Origin: Xanthostigma xanthostigma
Lineage: Eukaryota > Arthropoda > Insecta > Raphidioptera > Raphidiidae
Reading direction: 5' to 3'
Length of the DNA: 64,000 bases
Assembly: GCA_963575645.1 (NCBI GenBank)
Contig: OY754475.1
Coordinates: forward strand, 186,001 to 250,000
The position numbers and the translations under genes were made by a program. Below, in pieces: positions 23,340 to 35,340 of this stretch; position 1 is the stretch's first letter, and every line of letters begins with the position of its first letter. The notes under the pieces are model-generated. The model worked only from the letters and a program-made list of their open reading frames with translations. It ran no database searches and had not been told where the DNA came from.

Positions 23340-25970
23340 ATGGCAAATACATATTTATCCAGAGTGGCACAACACGACGCTCTCAGATTTGATACTGAAG
23401 TAATCGAAATTTTTAAGAGACAATTAGCAGAAGCTACCAAACACGTTTCGGTAATGATTCTTACACCAAACTGAAATCGTTCCATATAAACTGAATTCTC
23501 CAATAGAAAATAAAAACCTTACCGGTCGACCACCTAATATTAAGGACGATGATCTTTACTGTTTTAGGCATAGACTTTTTTTTAAAAACATCAGCATTTT
23601 TATATAGTCAGTATTTCAAGCACATCGCGTAAACAAAATGTATTCGTCGAGTAGTAGCGATGACGATGACGTTTTGTTGTTAGCTTTGGCGTTAGATTTA
23701 GATAAGGCATCCAAGAAAAAGAAACGATATCAGTTATCGGAGTTTGTTCAACTCCACAAAGAACTGTCGTTTTCCGATGAAACGTTCCGAGAATATTTCG
23801 TTTTAACTCCCAACGAATTTGAAGAAGTATTGGGCTTTGTCGGACCTAGAATTACAAAACTGACCACAACGTTAAGAAAACCGATCGGACCCAGACAAAG
23901 ACTTGGCATTTTTTTACGGTAAACGCATTTTTGTTTTTAGTTAGCAACGCTGCTCGATTATAATTGTGTTTTGTGTCTCTGTGATAGTTGATGACTTTTT
24001 CCATTATTTTATTAGTTTTCTGGTGACGGGCGATTCATTTAATAACATAAGTTCCGACTATGACATTGGGACAGCGACTACTTCAAAAATAATGGAGGAG
24101 GTGAGCGAAGCGTTGTGGTCGGCCTTGAAGCCCGTCGTCATGCCCGACCCGACGGAACGGGACTGGCACCGGATAGCCGCCGAGTACAAACAAAAATACG
24201 GAGTGCCGAATTGCATCGGCACAATCGGCGGAAGAAAAATCGATACGATATTCGAGAAGCGCAGCTATCACGACATCAGCGACAAAACGCGCATCGCTTT
24301 GGTCGGCGTGTGCGACGCGCGTTCGCGATTTGTTATGATAGATGCTTCGGTGTACGACGCGATGGACGGAATCGTATTCACCAAATCCGAGCTGTGCAGA
24401 AACATCGAAAACGGACAGATCGAGTTACCGAAACCGAAAGCTTTCGACGGCGGTTCCGATTCTAATTTCACGAGAACGAAACAGCCGTTTGTATTTTTTG
24501 GCGATGAAGTTTTTCCGTTAAAAAATTATTTATTGAGACCGTATCCCAGAACTAAGATCGGATTGGAACGTGGAAAATTATTTAATGAAAAGTTAAATAA
24601 AATGAAAGAAATTGTCGATAATGCACTGCAAATGGTGGCAACGAAATTCAGAGTTTTCCAGAAACCCTTGGGCTCGAAACCGGAAACCATTTTAAATTTA
24701 CTGCGGGCAGCCTGTTGTTTGTACAATTATAAGCTGACGAATCAAACGATCGATGAAATGATAGAGAGCTGCAAGGGCGAGTTGTGGAAATTAAAACTTC
24801 TGTGTAAAATGGGCGGAAACAGGGGCTACGCGTCAATTAATACGCGTGAAGTTTTCGCTGAATATTTGAAATCTCAAGAAACATTTGACGGTTGGATAAA
24901 TGGACATTTTTTGGACAGTGATAAAAAAACGTGAATTATTCCGATTAATCGTTTGTTAATAGAAATTGTAAAAGTACCTATTATATGCAGACAAAATTCA
25001 GTTTATATGGAATTATTTCTTTTGTTTATTTTATATGACGACGGAGAGGAAACGCGACTGATTTTTCACGTTCAATTTTTTCAGCCTGGAATTTTGTCAA
25101 AGTATGAACCGGAAATAAATTTATTTTTAAAATTGCTCGTTTTTAAATATTCCTTAGTTAAAAACAATGCGACGTTTGGGCAACAGTTGCTAGCTATTAA
25201 ATATTCGAATTTCACGCCTTCGAAATTGTATTGGTATGCATTTCTGACGCACGGACTGAATTATTTGAAGGATCGGATCAGATTTATGGCTTCGTACAAC
25301 TCGGACGGCGATAGGAAAAGATTATTTTTGCGAGTGATCGATCGAATCGAAGCTCTGTTTCTCGTCGCCGGCCTAGTTAACTTTCTCATCTTTTTGAGAA
25401 CGGGATCGAAACCGAGTTTGATCGATAGGATTTTAAGATTGAATCAAGTTTCCGTCTCGAGGTCGAGCGGAATGAACGTCTCGTATTCTTATATGTCGAG
25501 AGAAATATTATGGCATTCCTTTATCGTACGTATCTCGACTTTTTCTTTTTGTCGGAACGTTCGTGTCGGATGCTCGTTAGTCATTTATATTTTTACAGGA
25601 ACTTCTGGTGTTTGCATTGCCGCTAATAAATTACCATAGTTTTATGAGAAAATTGAGAAATGTGAATCCCTGGTACAATATACAGAGAATGGGTTCGCTG
25701 AAAAAAGTTCGCAAATTCACTCTCGAATCAAAATGTCCAGCTTGTAATGAAAGACCTATTTTGCCGCATCATATGGACTGTTCGCATTTGTTTTGCTATT
25801 ATTGTTTACAGGTAACTCGCACAATATCTCGCGTAATACTAATACGACTGTAATTTAAGAGACGTATACAATTTCGTTTGTTTTTTCAGGGCAATTTAGA
25901 TGCCGACATCAACTATGAATGTCCATCGTGCGGCTTCTCAGGAAAACAGTGTTTAAAATTTTATATGTAA
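23340..25970 (+). CDS. PEX2: PEX2, peroxisomal RING-finger ubiquitin ligase
   Basis: Peroxisomal membrane RING protein that, with PEX10 and PEX12, ubiquitinates the import receptor PEX5. Four exons: 23340-23450, 25085-25525, 25599-25811, 25890-25970, all phase 0; 281 residues. Exon 1 encodes the short N-terminal helix (RVAQHDALRFD, compare RVSQLDALEL in human). Exon 2 starts PGILSKYEPEI and has the family blocks NNATFGQQLL, LVNFLIFLRTG and SREILWHSF. Exons 3-4 hold the RING: CPAC, CSHLFC, YYC and CPSC. Intron 1 is 1.6 kb and contains a complete HARBI1-like gene on the same strand. AATAAA at 26009-26014 fits the 3' end. Confidence 0.93.
23638..24934 (+). CDS. HARBI1-like (PIF/Harbinger transposase-derived) protein, nested in PEX2 intron 1
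   Basis: Two exons, 23638-23918 and 24016-24934; 399 residues. The N-terminus is an acidic serine run and a basic patch, then FREYFVLTPNEFEEVL, then FLVTGDSFNNIS as in harbinger nucleases. The nuclease fold follows: PNCIG, a GDEVFPL block, LLRPYP, KFRVF and the ACCLYNY end. Two residues of the usual DDE triad are changed: the DG of the I-D-G motif reads GG at residue 165, and the Glu before N-A-F-G is Asp at 295. The middle Asp (257) remains. The frame is intact and an intron is present. No terminal inverted repeats were found around it. I infer a domesticated, probably non-cleaving gene. Phases do not match PEX2 exons, so in-frame chimeras with PEX2 are not expected. Confidence 0.85.
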
Positions 25971-26228
25971 CGGGAGACTAGCTACAATTAATTTTGCACA
26001 TTATTTAAAATAAATAATGTATGTTTTTTGTTGTATGTGAAAATATGTTATTAAAAAGATTACAATATTTTTACGTTATTTTTTTTTTGTAAATACCGCG
26101 AAACATCAAAGCAAATGGTAAATTATCCACTGGCAGTAACTTATTGCCCGTAAGCGTGGACCTCTGTTATTTATTGTGACAACTCGTTATAAAGATTTAG
26201 AAATTGAAATAATATTGCTGTTATAAAA

Positions 26229-28468
26229 ATGGACAGACCTGTAGTTGTCATACCCAATTTGAACACAATGTGCAGAGCGTGTTTATGTGACGGTGTGGAG
26301 CTTACTGATATTTACACGATTTCAACTAAATTGAAAATTAATATAGCGGAAGCACTAATGGCATGCGCACCAGTTCATGTAAGTAATAATTACTTTATCG
26401 TTCGATTTACTTAAACGAATGAGAAATAAAATATACCTTATCGGTAGTAGCCTTGCAAGTGCGGTCCAATAAAAAAACGCAACACGTTTTAAAATATCTT
26501 AATTAGTTTTTTAATAAACGAGTATGTTATTACTTCTTTATACAAGTTATATATTATTTTATAATAATCTTAATACTATAGCAGAACGATTAATAAGTAA
26601 AAATATTAACAAATTCTACAAGCATACGCAACATTTTTAACAAAATTCAATATCGGTTCCTATTTATTTTTCAGATAACAAAACAAGACGGCTTTCCGAA
26701 AGTGATATGCCAATCGTGTTGCAAACAGTTGGAAATCGCACATCAATTTCAAGCGCTTGTATTGAAGTCCGAAAAATCTTTACGAGATTATATTCAAAAC
26801 GTATTTTCATCCCACACGCGAGGCGTCTTTAAAAATCGCATTTTCGACGCGAATAATACAATTAAACCGAAACCGTCGACGGACCAACGACAAGAAATCA
26901 AAGTAGAAATAGATCCCGTGCATTTTTTGGATCAAAACGCGTTCGATAATTCGCCACGCGACGTCGATTACTCGACGAAAGAGGAGGCCGATCGCGAAAA
27001 TTCAGACGAGCCCGAGATAAAAACTGAAAACGCATTCGAAGACGAGTACGAAACAGAACGCGACGTAGAAGAGAAGGAAAATGAAACCGAAGACGTCAAA
27101 AACGACAGGATAATCGACGACGCCGAACAACTGCGCGAAGATACGTCCGAGAAACCGGCGCCCGCGAGGCGAGCGCGCAAAGTGCGCGATAAAGAGTCGT
27201 ATCCGTGCGACGAATGCGACAAAGACTTCAAAGACGCGTACGCGCTGTTCCGCCACCAGAGGGTCCATACGGGAGAGCGGCGCTTCAAGTGCGACGTTTG
27301 CAACAAGCTTTTCGGCACGTCGAGCAATCTGTGCGCTCACAAAAGAACGCACACAGGAGAGCGGCCGCACCAGTGCGAGATGTGCGGCAAAAAGTTCACC
27401 GAGCTCAGCAACTTCAAAGTTCACATGCGAAGGCACACGGGCGAGAGTCGGCGCCACTGCGAGATCTGCGACAAGTCGTTCTCCGACGTGTACAACTTCA
27501 CGCAGCACCAGCGCAAACACACCGGGGAGAAGCCGTACCAGTGCGAGGTGTGCAGCAACACGTACTTCACGTCGGCCGGCCTCGTGCTGCACCGGCGCAT
27601 CCACAGCGGAGAGCGGCCGTTCAAGTGCGACGTCTGCGGCGCGAGTTTCATCAGCTCGAGCCGGATGTCCTCGCACAAACGCAAACATACCGGGGAGAAG
27701 CCGTACCAGTGCGACGTGTGCGGCAAGCGCTTCACCGATTCGAGCAACGCCAAGGTCCACGCTCGCAAGCACGGAAGGACCGGCGAACGATATCAGTGCG
27801 GCGCGTGCGAGAAGAGCTTCGTCGACTTGAACTACTTCAACGCGCACAAGAAGATGCACTCCGACGGCAAACAGTTCCAGTGCGAAGTGTGCAGCAAGAC
27901 TTTTTACATTCACAAAAGTCTCGTCATACACCAGAGAACGCACACGGGCGAGAAGCCGTACGAGTGTCCGGACTGCAAGAAATGCTTCATAAGTTCGAGC
28001 AATCTGTCGTCCCACCGACGGACGCACACTGGAGTGCGGCCGTACAGGTGCGACATTTGCTACAAGCAGTACATGGACTCGCACAATTTGAAGCTGCACA
28101 AGCGAAAGCATTCGGGAGAAGTCGCGCCTCGCAATCACAAGTGCGACGTTTGCAACAAGAAGTTCGCCAACCCGACGAGTCTCAGGAATCACAAACGAAT
28201 ACACACCGGTGAGAAACCGTACGCGTGTACGATGTGCGAGAAACGATTCGCCGACAGCACGTGCCTGACGATACACATCAGACAGCATACGGGCGAGAAG
28301 CCGTTCCAGTGCGAGTTTTGCAGCAAAAGATTCATCAATTCGAGCCACCTGATCGCCCACAGACGAATGCATACCGGAGAGCGACCGTTCCAGTGCGACG
28401 TGTGCAAGAAATGTTTCACCTGGGCGAGTTATTTGAAGAAACACCGAAGCAAGCACGTCGAACAGTGA
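26229..28468 (+). CDS. ZAD-C2H2 zinc-finger transcription factor, 15 fingers
   Basis: Nuclear DNA-binding protein of the arthropod ZAD class. Two exons, 26229-26378 and 26675-28468, phase 0; 647 residues. The ZAD domain is split by the intron: CRACL in exon 1 and ICQSCCKQL in exon 2. An acidic linker follows (27000-27150), then fifteen C2H2 fingers in tandem, most joined by TGEKPY/TGERPF linkers. The finger part is much richer in GC than the flanks, which creates long false reading frames in other frames. The target site is not predictable by eye. AATAAA at 28701-28706. A second ZAD gene faces it tail-to-tail. Confidence 0.93.
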
Positions 28469-28843
28469 CGGTGATTTTTCTAAACGAGTCTACTTCAAAT
28501 CTTCTCGGGGCTCGTAGACTGCGGTCGCGTTTTCAAAGGCGGCGACGGCAGCGCTTCGCAGGCAGAAATACCATCGGATCGCCGCCTATGAGCCAGGAAA
28601 TCTAAGAGGCGCGAAAGCCTGCACGCTCGAATGCATCGATTTATTAAAAATACTTTAGGCCATGTTATGTACAGTTAATTTTATGACAACAAAAATGTCG
28701 AATAAAAGAAACAATGAGATAAAAGTGATATTTATTTTTGTATTGATACACAGTAATTCGATATTATTTATTGACCGATTCTCCTCGATTTTATATTTGT
28801 CACAGAGCTTTACGTTTGTAAAGAGTAGTGTTTGTAGAGAGCG
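28469..28843. other. Short spacer between two convergent ZAD genes
   Basis: This 375-base gap holds both 3' ends. AATAAA for the plus-strand gene is at 28701-28706, and AATAAA on the minus strand at 28772-28767 serves the other gene. The two transcripts therefore end within a few tens of bases of each other or overlap. Confidence 0.6.
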
Positions 28844-31571
28844 TTACGTTTGTTGTTTTTGTTTGTTGTGCGACTTCAAATGTTTCCTCATGTTGTTCGA
28901 ACCGTTGAATCTCTTTTCGCAGACGGGACACGCGTAAAGCTTCTCTCCCGTGTGAATGCGCATGTGCTGCTTCATGTTGCCGCTCTGCGTGAAATTCTTG
29001 CCGCACAGACTGCACGCGTACGGCCGCTCCCCGCTGTGCGTCCTCGCGTGGGAGCGCAGATGCGCGCCCTGGCTGAACGTTTTGCCGCACGCCGCGCACT
29101 TGTACGGCTTCTCCCCCGTGTGTACGAACGTGTGGTGTTTTAGGGCGCTCGAGTTCGCGAACGACTTGCCGCACGCCGTGCACGAGAACGGCTTGACGCC
29201 AGCGTGGCCGTTGGCGTGCAAGTCGAGTCCCATTTTAGTGCTGAACGATTTGCCGCACTCGCTGCACAGGAACCGTTTGCCGCCGCCGTCGTGCGTCGAC
29301 AGATGCACGCTCAGACCGCCTTTCGTCACGTAGCCGCGGTTGCAGACGCTGCACACGTACGCGCAATGTTCGCCGCTCGACGCCTTGCGTCGCCGCGCGC
29401 GATTCGACGCCCTTCGCCTGTTCTCGCCGTCTTCGCCCGCTCTGTCCGATTCGTGTTTTTTGACCATGTGAACTTTTAACAAGCTCGTCGAGTGAAACGA
29501 CACTCCGCACATGTTGCAAAGGTACGGCGTTTCCCCTACAACATAACAATACTCTAGGTCAGAGGTTCCCAAACTTTTTTGTCTCGTGGACCACTTGCCA
29601 TGTTATTCGGCTTTGGGTAGACTCCCTGCTTATCTGATATTGATTTTTTGCAAATTCATTAATTTAAAATGTATTTTTGACAACCGGTATAGTGCTACTC
29701 ACTTTGAACGATTTAAATTTATAACGGTAGTGAGAAATGTTTAGTTTTATACATTTATTAATTAGATTCAAATTAAAATTTACTTTCTGTTACATAAAAT
29801 AACTAAGCAAAAAATAAATGCTTTTAGTGTGAGCGATGAACCTGATGCTTTAATAATAAATTTTCAACATTTGGCATCAATTTAGTTAGATTTAATCTTA
29901 AATCTCTTCGGTTAACGATGTCCAGTTTGTTTCTTTTTTTGTTAGGAGATTCACTATAGTTGACCACCATTTTCATTTCCCGCTGACATGGACCCCTTGC
30001 AAGTTGTCGTCGACCCCTGGGGGTCGATATAGACCACTTTGGGAATCACTGCTCTAGATGCTCTTTTAAAAGGCAAATAAAACAAAACAAATACTAGCTA
30101 AAATGTATTGAAACGAAGAAAGTAAATCTCGCGACAAGCTTTCAGGTCAGATTAACACTGGCAAAATGATTTTATTTGTTTGTCATTATCCTAGTACATT
30201 TCAATGCAAATAAAAACGGAAGAGAGAGAGAGAGACGCTGTCCAATTTAGATTCTGTTTTTAATACGTGAAATTCTCACCGGTGTGTCGGCGAATATGTT
30301 CGGCTAGCGAAGGCCCTTGGATGAACGCTTTGTTGCAGACGTGACAGCGATGGGGCCTCTCCCCCGTATGTATCATTCTGTGCCGATGCAAATTGGCCGA
30401 GTTCGAGAACTGCTTACTGCAAATGTCGCACACGAACGGCCTGTCGCCCGTGTGGACCATCGCGTGCTGTTTCAAGTGCGAGCTGCGCTTGAACGACTTC
30501 GAGCACACCGCGCACCGATGCCCCGACTGCAGCCGGTGCTCCGACACGAGATGCTCGTGGAGTTCTTCTGCGTTCGAGAACTCGCGCTCGCACGGCTTGC
30601 AAACGTTGTCGGAGTGTTTCTCTAAGTGAACTTTCAACTGGACTTTATTAAAAAATATAGAGTTGCAATTCGTGCACAGATACTGTTTGTCGACGGCTCC
30701 CCTTCTCCGTGAAATTTTTCTCGTTGCTAATTCACTTTCGCCGTCGCTCTTAATTGAATCGTCGCGGGCGTCGTTTGTATTTTCGACGTCGGCGTCTATT
30801 TCTTCTTTAATTTCGTTATAATTATCGGTCGAATCGTTTTCAGTTTTAGAAACGAATTCAGTATCGTTCTCTTTTTCTTCATTTCCCGTGCCTTGATCGG
30901 TCGCGGTTTCTTTGTTTCCGACGATTCTTTTGCGTTTTATCAATCCAGTATTTATTTTTGCACCGTGACTGCTTTCGTGCTTTTGCAGAAACCTTTTCGA
31001 ACTGAAAGACTTTGCACACAAAGCACAATTATAAGAAGAGCAACTCTTTTTCACGTGACTATCTAAAAGAGATCTACTTTTGAACGACGCGAGGCATTTT
31101 GTACATCGAAAAATATTGTCGTCGGCAACGCTTTCAGTAGTTAAATTTTCCGATGGTTTTGTTGTTTGTTCCGCTGTTTCGTAATCATTTTCAAACTTAA
31201 CGACGGTCAACGGCAAAAGATCTTTAAATAATAGCGTATCGACGGAGCGTAAAATTTTGTCGGCTTTTTCACATTTAACTTTGAAATAATAAGCGCGCTG
31301 AACGTCTTCGACGCATCTAGAACACATCGACGACGGCAAACCGTCTCCGTCATAAATCTATAAAAATGAAAACTTCCATTTATTGCTCGTCAAACGCAAT
31401 CGTTTTCCTCCCAATGTAAATATATTTTACCTGTATTGTCGCGCACGCCTTTACCATCTCAACTATGGTGGTAGTGGCTTTATTTGAAGCACTTTCCTCG
31501 AATATAGGTTTCAATTCCTTTCTCGACAAACAAGTTCGACATAATTCATTGTCTTCAAAATGTTCACTCAT
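28844..31571 (-). CDS. ZAD-C2H2 zinc-finger transcription factor, about 14 fingers
   Basis: Three exons: 31571-31431, 31357-30280, 29535-28844, phases 0 and 1; 636 residues. The ZAD domain has CRTCL in exon 1 and [14 protein letters not shown] in exon 2. Two early fingers, one ending H-x5-C, are followed by an acidic/Lys linker, then five fingers before the second intron. That intron falls inside a finger linker: HTG from exon 2 joins ETPYLC from exon 3. Seven more fingers follow, so the model depends on correct splicing. The intron carries a hAT-type miniature element (29560-30051). The gene is likely a regulator of transcription; its target is unknown. Confidence 0.92.
29560..30051. mobile_element. 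Non-autonomous hAT element with target-site duplication
   Basis: The 492-base unit starts CAGAGGTTCCCAAA and ends TTTGGGAATCACTG, which are imperfect inverted repeats of hAT type. It is flanked by CTCTAGGT (29552-29559) and CTCTAGAT (30052-30059), an 8-base duplication with one mismatch, the size expected for hAT. Its interior is AT-rich with no long ORF. It lies in intron 2 of the minus-strand ZAD gene. Confidence 0.9.
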
Positions 31572-33204
31572 ACCGAAATATACTTATATTAACGCGCGAA
31601 AGTCAGATTAGAAATCAAACGTCAATTGGCCCCCTCTTCGAATCCAGTAAACAAAAAAAATATTTCAAATTAAAATCATCTCTTGTCATGTTTCACCGAA
31701 AACCGGCCCTTCGCGAAATTCACAAAACACGCTTAAAAGCCTAAGCTACACGCAAGGTAAGCCTGACCCAATACTCATCAGTAAGTAAGATTATGAATGG
31801 CTGGTCGAAGACTTGTATTTGAAACAGAAAAACCAGATCTTATTGGCATTTTATTTAACTTCTCGTTCCGTATAGTTGTTTGTTTATAATTAATTGTGAG
31901 CATGGTTGAGAGCTTATGATGAAAATACGGAACGCCTGGAGCAGGGGGAGAAAAAACACTCGAAGCAAATATTTGTCAATGACTATTGGGCCAGGCTTGG
32001 CATGTGTGCGGAATGTTTACGCAAATAAATTGTCAGTTTAATTGGTAACTGCAGTAAATTTAAAAAATGTGCGTCTCTTTTTCGAACACCGCGTCGGTTC
32101 GTTATTTGAACCATCTTGATTAAAGTTTCTTTTTTATAATTCATTCTTATAAGTTTCTTGAATTAAAATGCACAGTTAAAACAAACACAAAATATTTATG
32201 TGCATACGAATTTACGATTGCAAAACGCATACCTTTTGTAAAAGTATAAACGATTCGCTATTTTTAGAAGCAAAATTTAACTTTATTATGCAATTAATTA
32301 CAATAATTACATTTTAACTGCACCTAGAACCGTTTTAAACCAAATGTTGTTGTTTTTTTTTTAATTAAAATAAAAAAACATTGCGTAAAATACATTAAAT
32401 AAAGGACGTTTTTAAAAAAGACGAATAATTAGAAATAGTAACATATTTTCAACTCAGGGCCTATATAATAACGGGTATGTTACAAATACCTAAGCTGAGA
32501 TCCGGTGAAGAAAGAAATCCGATGACAGGATTTCCAGTTTTGTTAAAATCTATAGACGTAACGCGTTATATACCTATATTATATATGAGTAAAAATTATA
32601 CCGCATTTTTTAAATTCACCAGTGAAATATGAAGAAGGCAATAAAATAAATTCGGTAGCATGTTTAAATAATATATTATAAACGCGGCATCAAAGAAGAT
32701 ATTTATAATTCTGTCACCTCAATTACTGTCAACAAGATTTGCATTTTGATAAATCAAACACAATTATCTAAACACAAGAACCAGTGGCGGGCGAACTGTG
32801 ATAAAAACAAGTCGATTTTTCTCATTCTTTCTCTTTAAATGATATTTTTTGACGTCGAACATCGATATTATTTCATTGGCGTTCGCCCACGAGCAACGAA
32901 AATAACCCATATGCAACAGTAAATTTGCCTGGCAAACTAACATTTGTACCTGAGAAATAGTTTAAAAAAGAACTAACGGAACAAAATATTAAAAAGAGTT
33001 TTGATTATAAGACATCCTTAACACGCGACAATAATAAAATCTACGCCACTGATAAATAATAATTTGGCCGGAAGCAAATTACATATTATACATAATATTT
33101 CATATAGAAGTTAAATAGCTTGACTCCGCCATTATAAGGTAGGTACCTATCTGGCCAGTAACATTAAATATCAAAACTGCGGGTCCAATATATCCACGAG
33201 CAGA

Positions 33205-33255
33205 TGCTGGATTCGAACCGACGACAGTCTGATCCAAAGTCCACTAAACCACAAT
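33205..33255 (-). repeat. tRNA-like relic or SINE head
   Basis: The minus strand has an A-box-like TGGTTTAGTGG (33251-33241) and a perfect B-box GGTTCGAATCC (33219-33209), but only 21 bases separate them, too few for a normal tRNA. No acceptor stem pairs. It is probably a tRNA-derived SINE or a broken tRNA copy. Confidence 0.55.
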
Positions 33256-34849
33256 TTCTCCGCGGGTTCTAACCAAGTGCCAATATATGAAAAAAAAATG
33301 TATAATAATTAGAAAAAAAAATATAATCTAAATAAATGACTGAACAACACCTGTCAGACATTCTCATCAACGAGCTTAAGAAAGTTACTGATGAAACGAT
33401 TATGTAATTCGATTATGTAATTCGATTATTTGTTCGCCTTCTTGCCGCCAAACAGGTTCAATGTTATTCACCTGTTCTAGTGTTATTTGTTTAGTAATAA
33501 TAATTTAATCTTATAATCATATAGTGTTAAGATCTTAGATTTTTTTTCTCTCGGTACAATTATTTCGAGAGACGATAATTTACAATTCACAAATTTTGCA
33601 CTGACTCCGATTGATTATTTTTCCAGAAAAAAGTACCTAATAGTATAAAAGTCAATATCTATTTTAAATATCGTTTTTCTAGTTCCATTTAACCAATACA
33701 ATCTAGTATATTGTCCTACCATCATAATATTATATCGATAAATAGACAATGACAAAAGGTTCATTGCATTTATTACATTTTCAACCAGTTCATGATATAA
33801 GAGACTATAGTCACGAGTTCATACTTTAACCTATCAGACGATTTAACCTATTGAAATATGCGCGTTTATCAAATTCGTTCTACTTGTTCTGTATAAAGTT
33901 TTATAGACAACGTTCTTTACCACAAACCGCGCGGTTTCCAGTACCTATAGTTTTGAAGAACAAACAAAACATTATATACGACAACAGTAGTGGAGTCTTC
34001 GACTTTACCGTATTACAGTCTTGTCTCACGGGGCTACGCCAGAGACAACAGTTTGGTAATTATTAAAACATTATATAATCAGTTTTATGCCCTGCGCCCC
34101 CGAAGACAGTCTCACAGTGTTTTAAACTACAACTGCGAGTTGCAACCGGGGGAGATTTTACAAATTTATATAATACCCAAAATCATGCACAGTGTGGGAT
34201 CGGGATTTTTTTCGGGCCCATAGCAGGGCCCGCAGGGAACTGACGCACGCGATTCATATATGCGGAAAAATACGACTACCGGTTTGGTTATAATAAACGA
34301 CGTATCATAAAACGAGTCTACGAATTTAAAAACTGACTTGACTTACAAAATTAAACTCTATAGGTACCTATTAGAATTAAAAAATATACATATTATATAC
34401 TACCTATCAAGAACATTTAAAATAAACAAAATTTATCAAAACAGAAGTTAAAAAAAGCAATAAACTAACATTAAAAAATGTATGCAAAAAATATTAATGA
34501 ATATAAGCAAAATAATCGCGATATAAAAATTCAAAATCTTTTAAAAGGTCGTTGGAACAGAGGACGGTGGCTTGTCCCTCCGTTCTGCTGAAAAAAAAGG
34601 CTGAAGAAGAAATTGAGACATCGTAATCGATCATAAATAATTTGGAAACTAGTTTTTACCTTCTATATTTACTGATGACTTAGTAGCATATTTATAAGCC
34701 CATAAAATAGCTACCACATCGTATTATCAATTAGTAAAAAAAAAAATGGTTCTCATTGAAATATTACAACAAAGCCGAAATATTATTTGAAAGTTTTCTT
34801 AATAAGAGAACCACTGATAAAAATTGTATTTCTCCTTCAGTTAGGCCAG

Positions 34850-35340
34850 GCAACAATTTGTCCACCTGCCTCCGTTGTAAGATTGGATAGATCACAATTT
34901 GTTCTCTATCACCGCTGGTAGTTGGGCAGAGGGCTCGAACTGTCCCTCCGCCTTTGTTGGAACCCCCCGCACTCGAGGGGTCCTTTTCACGGTCTCACCG
35001 CGGAGGAATCGGTTTGCTGTAGTGTGTGTATAGTGTTCACTTTAATGATCGAGCCCTACTCGGACCACCTCCGCCCCTGGATCAACTATGGCTGTTGCTT
35101 ACATGACCCAAGGCCTCCTACTTACGCGAGCCAGTGGTCCAACCCTAGGTCCTGTCCTAGAGATACCTACAAACCGCGCAAGGACCTTGTGCGTTCAAAA
35201 ATCCAGCTAAGCTAACGCGAAAGCTGCGAAGGTCTCACAAGGATGGGGAGCTATGCTAACGAGACCGGATACCGAACCCTATACCAGAGCAGTCCGCAAC
35301 GCATGCTGACTGCTTTCCAAAACCCCTAGACGCGCCCCAG
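34850..35340. other. GC-rich island of unknown origin
   Basis: About 490 bases are clearly richer in GC than the surrounding AT-rich DNA. The island has repeated CCTCCG words and the arms CCCCCCGCACTCGAGGGG, a local hairpin. The plus strand is open at 34922-35215, but the peptide shows no known domain. A related phrase (TGTCCCTCCG) also occurs near 34575. Likely part of a transposable element. Confidence 0.4.

Noticed and set aside
24953-25084. N-terminal extension of the PEX2 open frame upstream of exon 2
   Set aside because: A TTTTTTCAG acceptor sits exactly before PGILSKYEPE, and a good PEX2 N-terminal exon exists at 23340-23450.
27205-28212. Plus-strand 335-codon frame in another phase of the same exon
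   Set aside because: Arg/Gln-rich shadow of the finger repeats, with no own start or splice logic.
27002-28456. Long minus-strand open frame (484 codons) over the ZAD zinc-finger exon
   Set aside because: It is antisense to a clear 15-finger array. The repeated, GC-rich finger codons leave the other frames open; the peptide is a periodic Leu/Val/Arg shadow with no domain.
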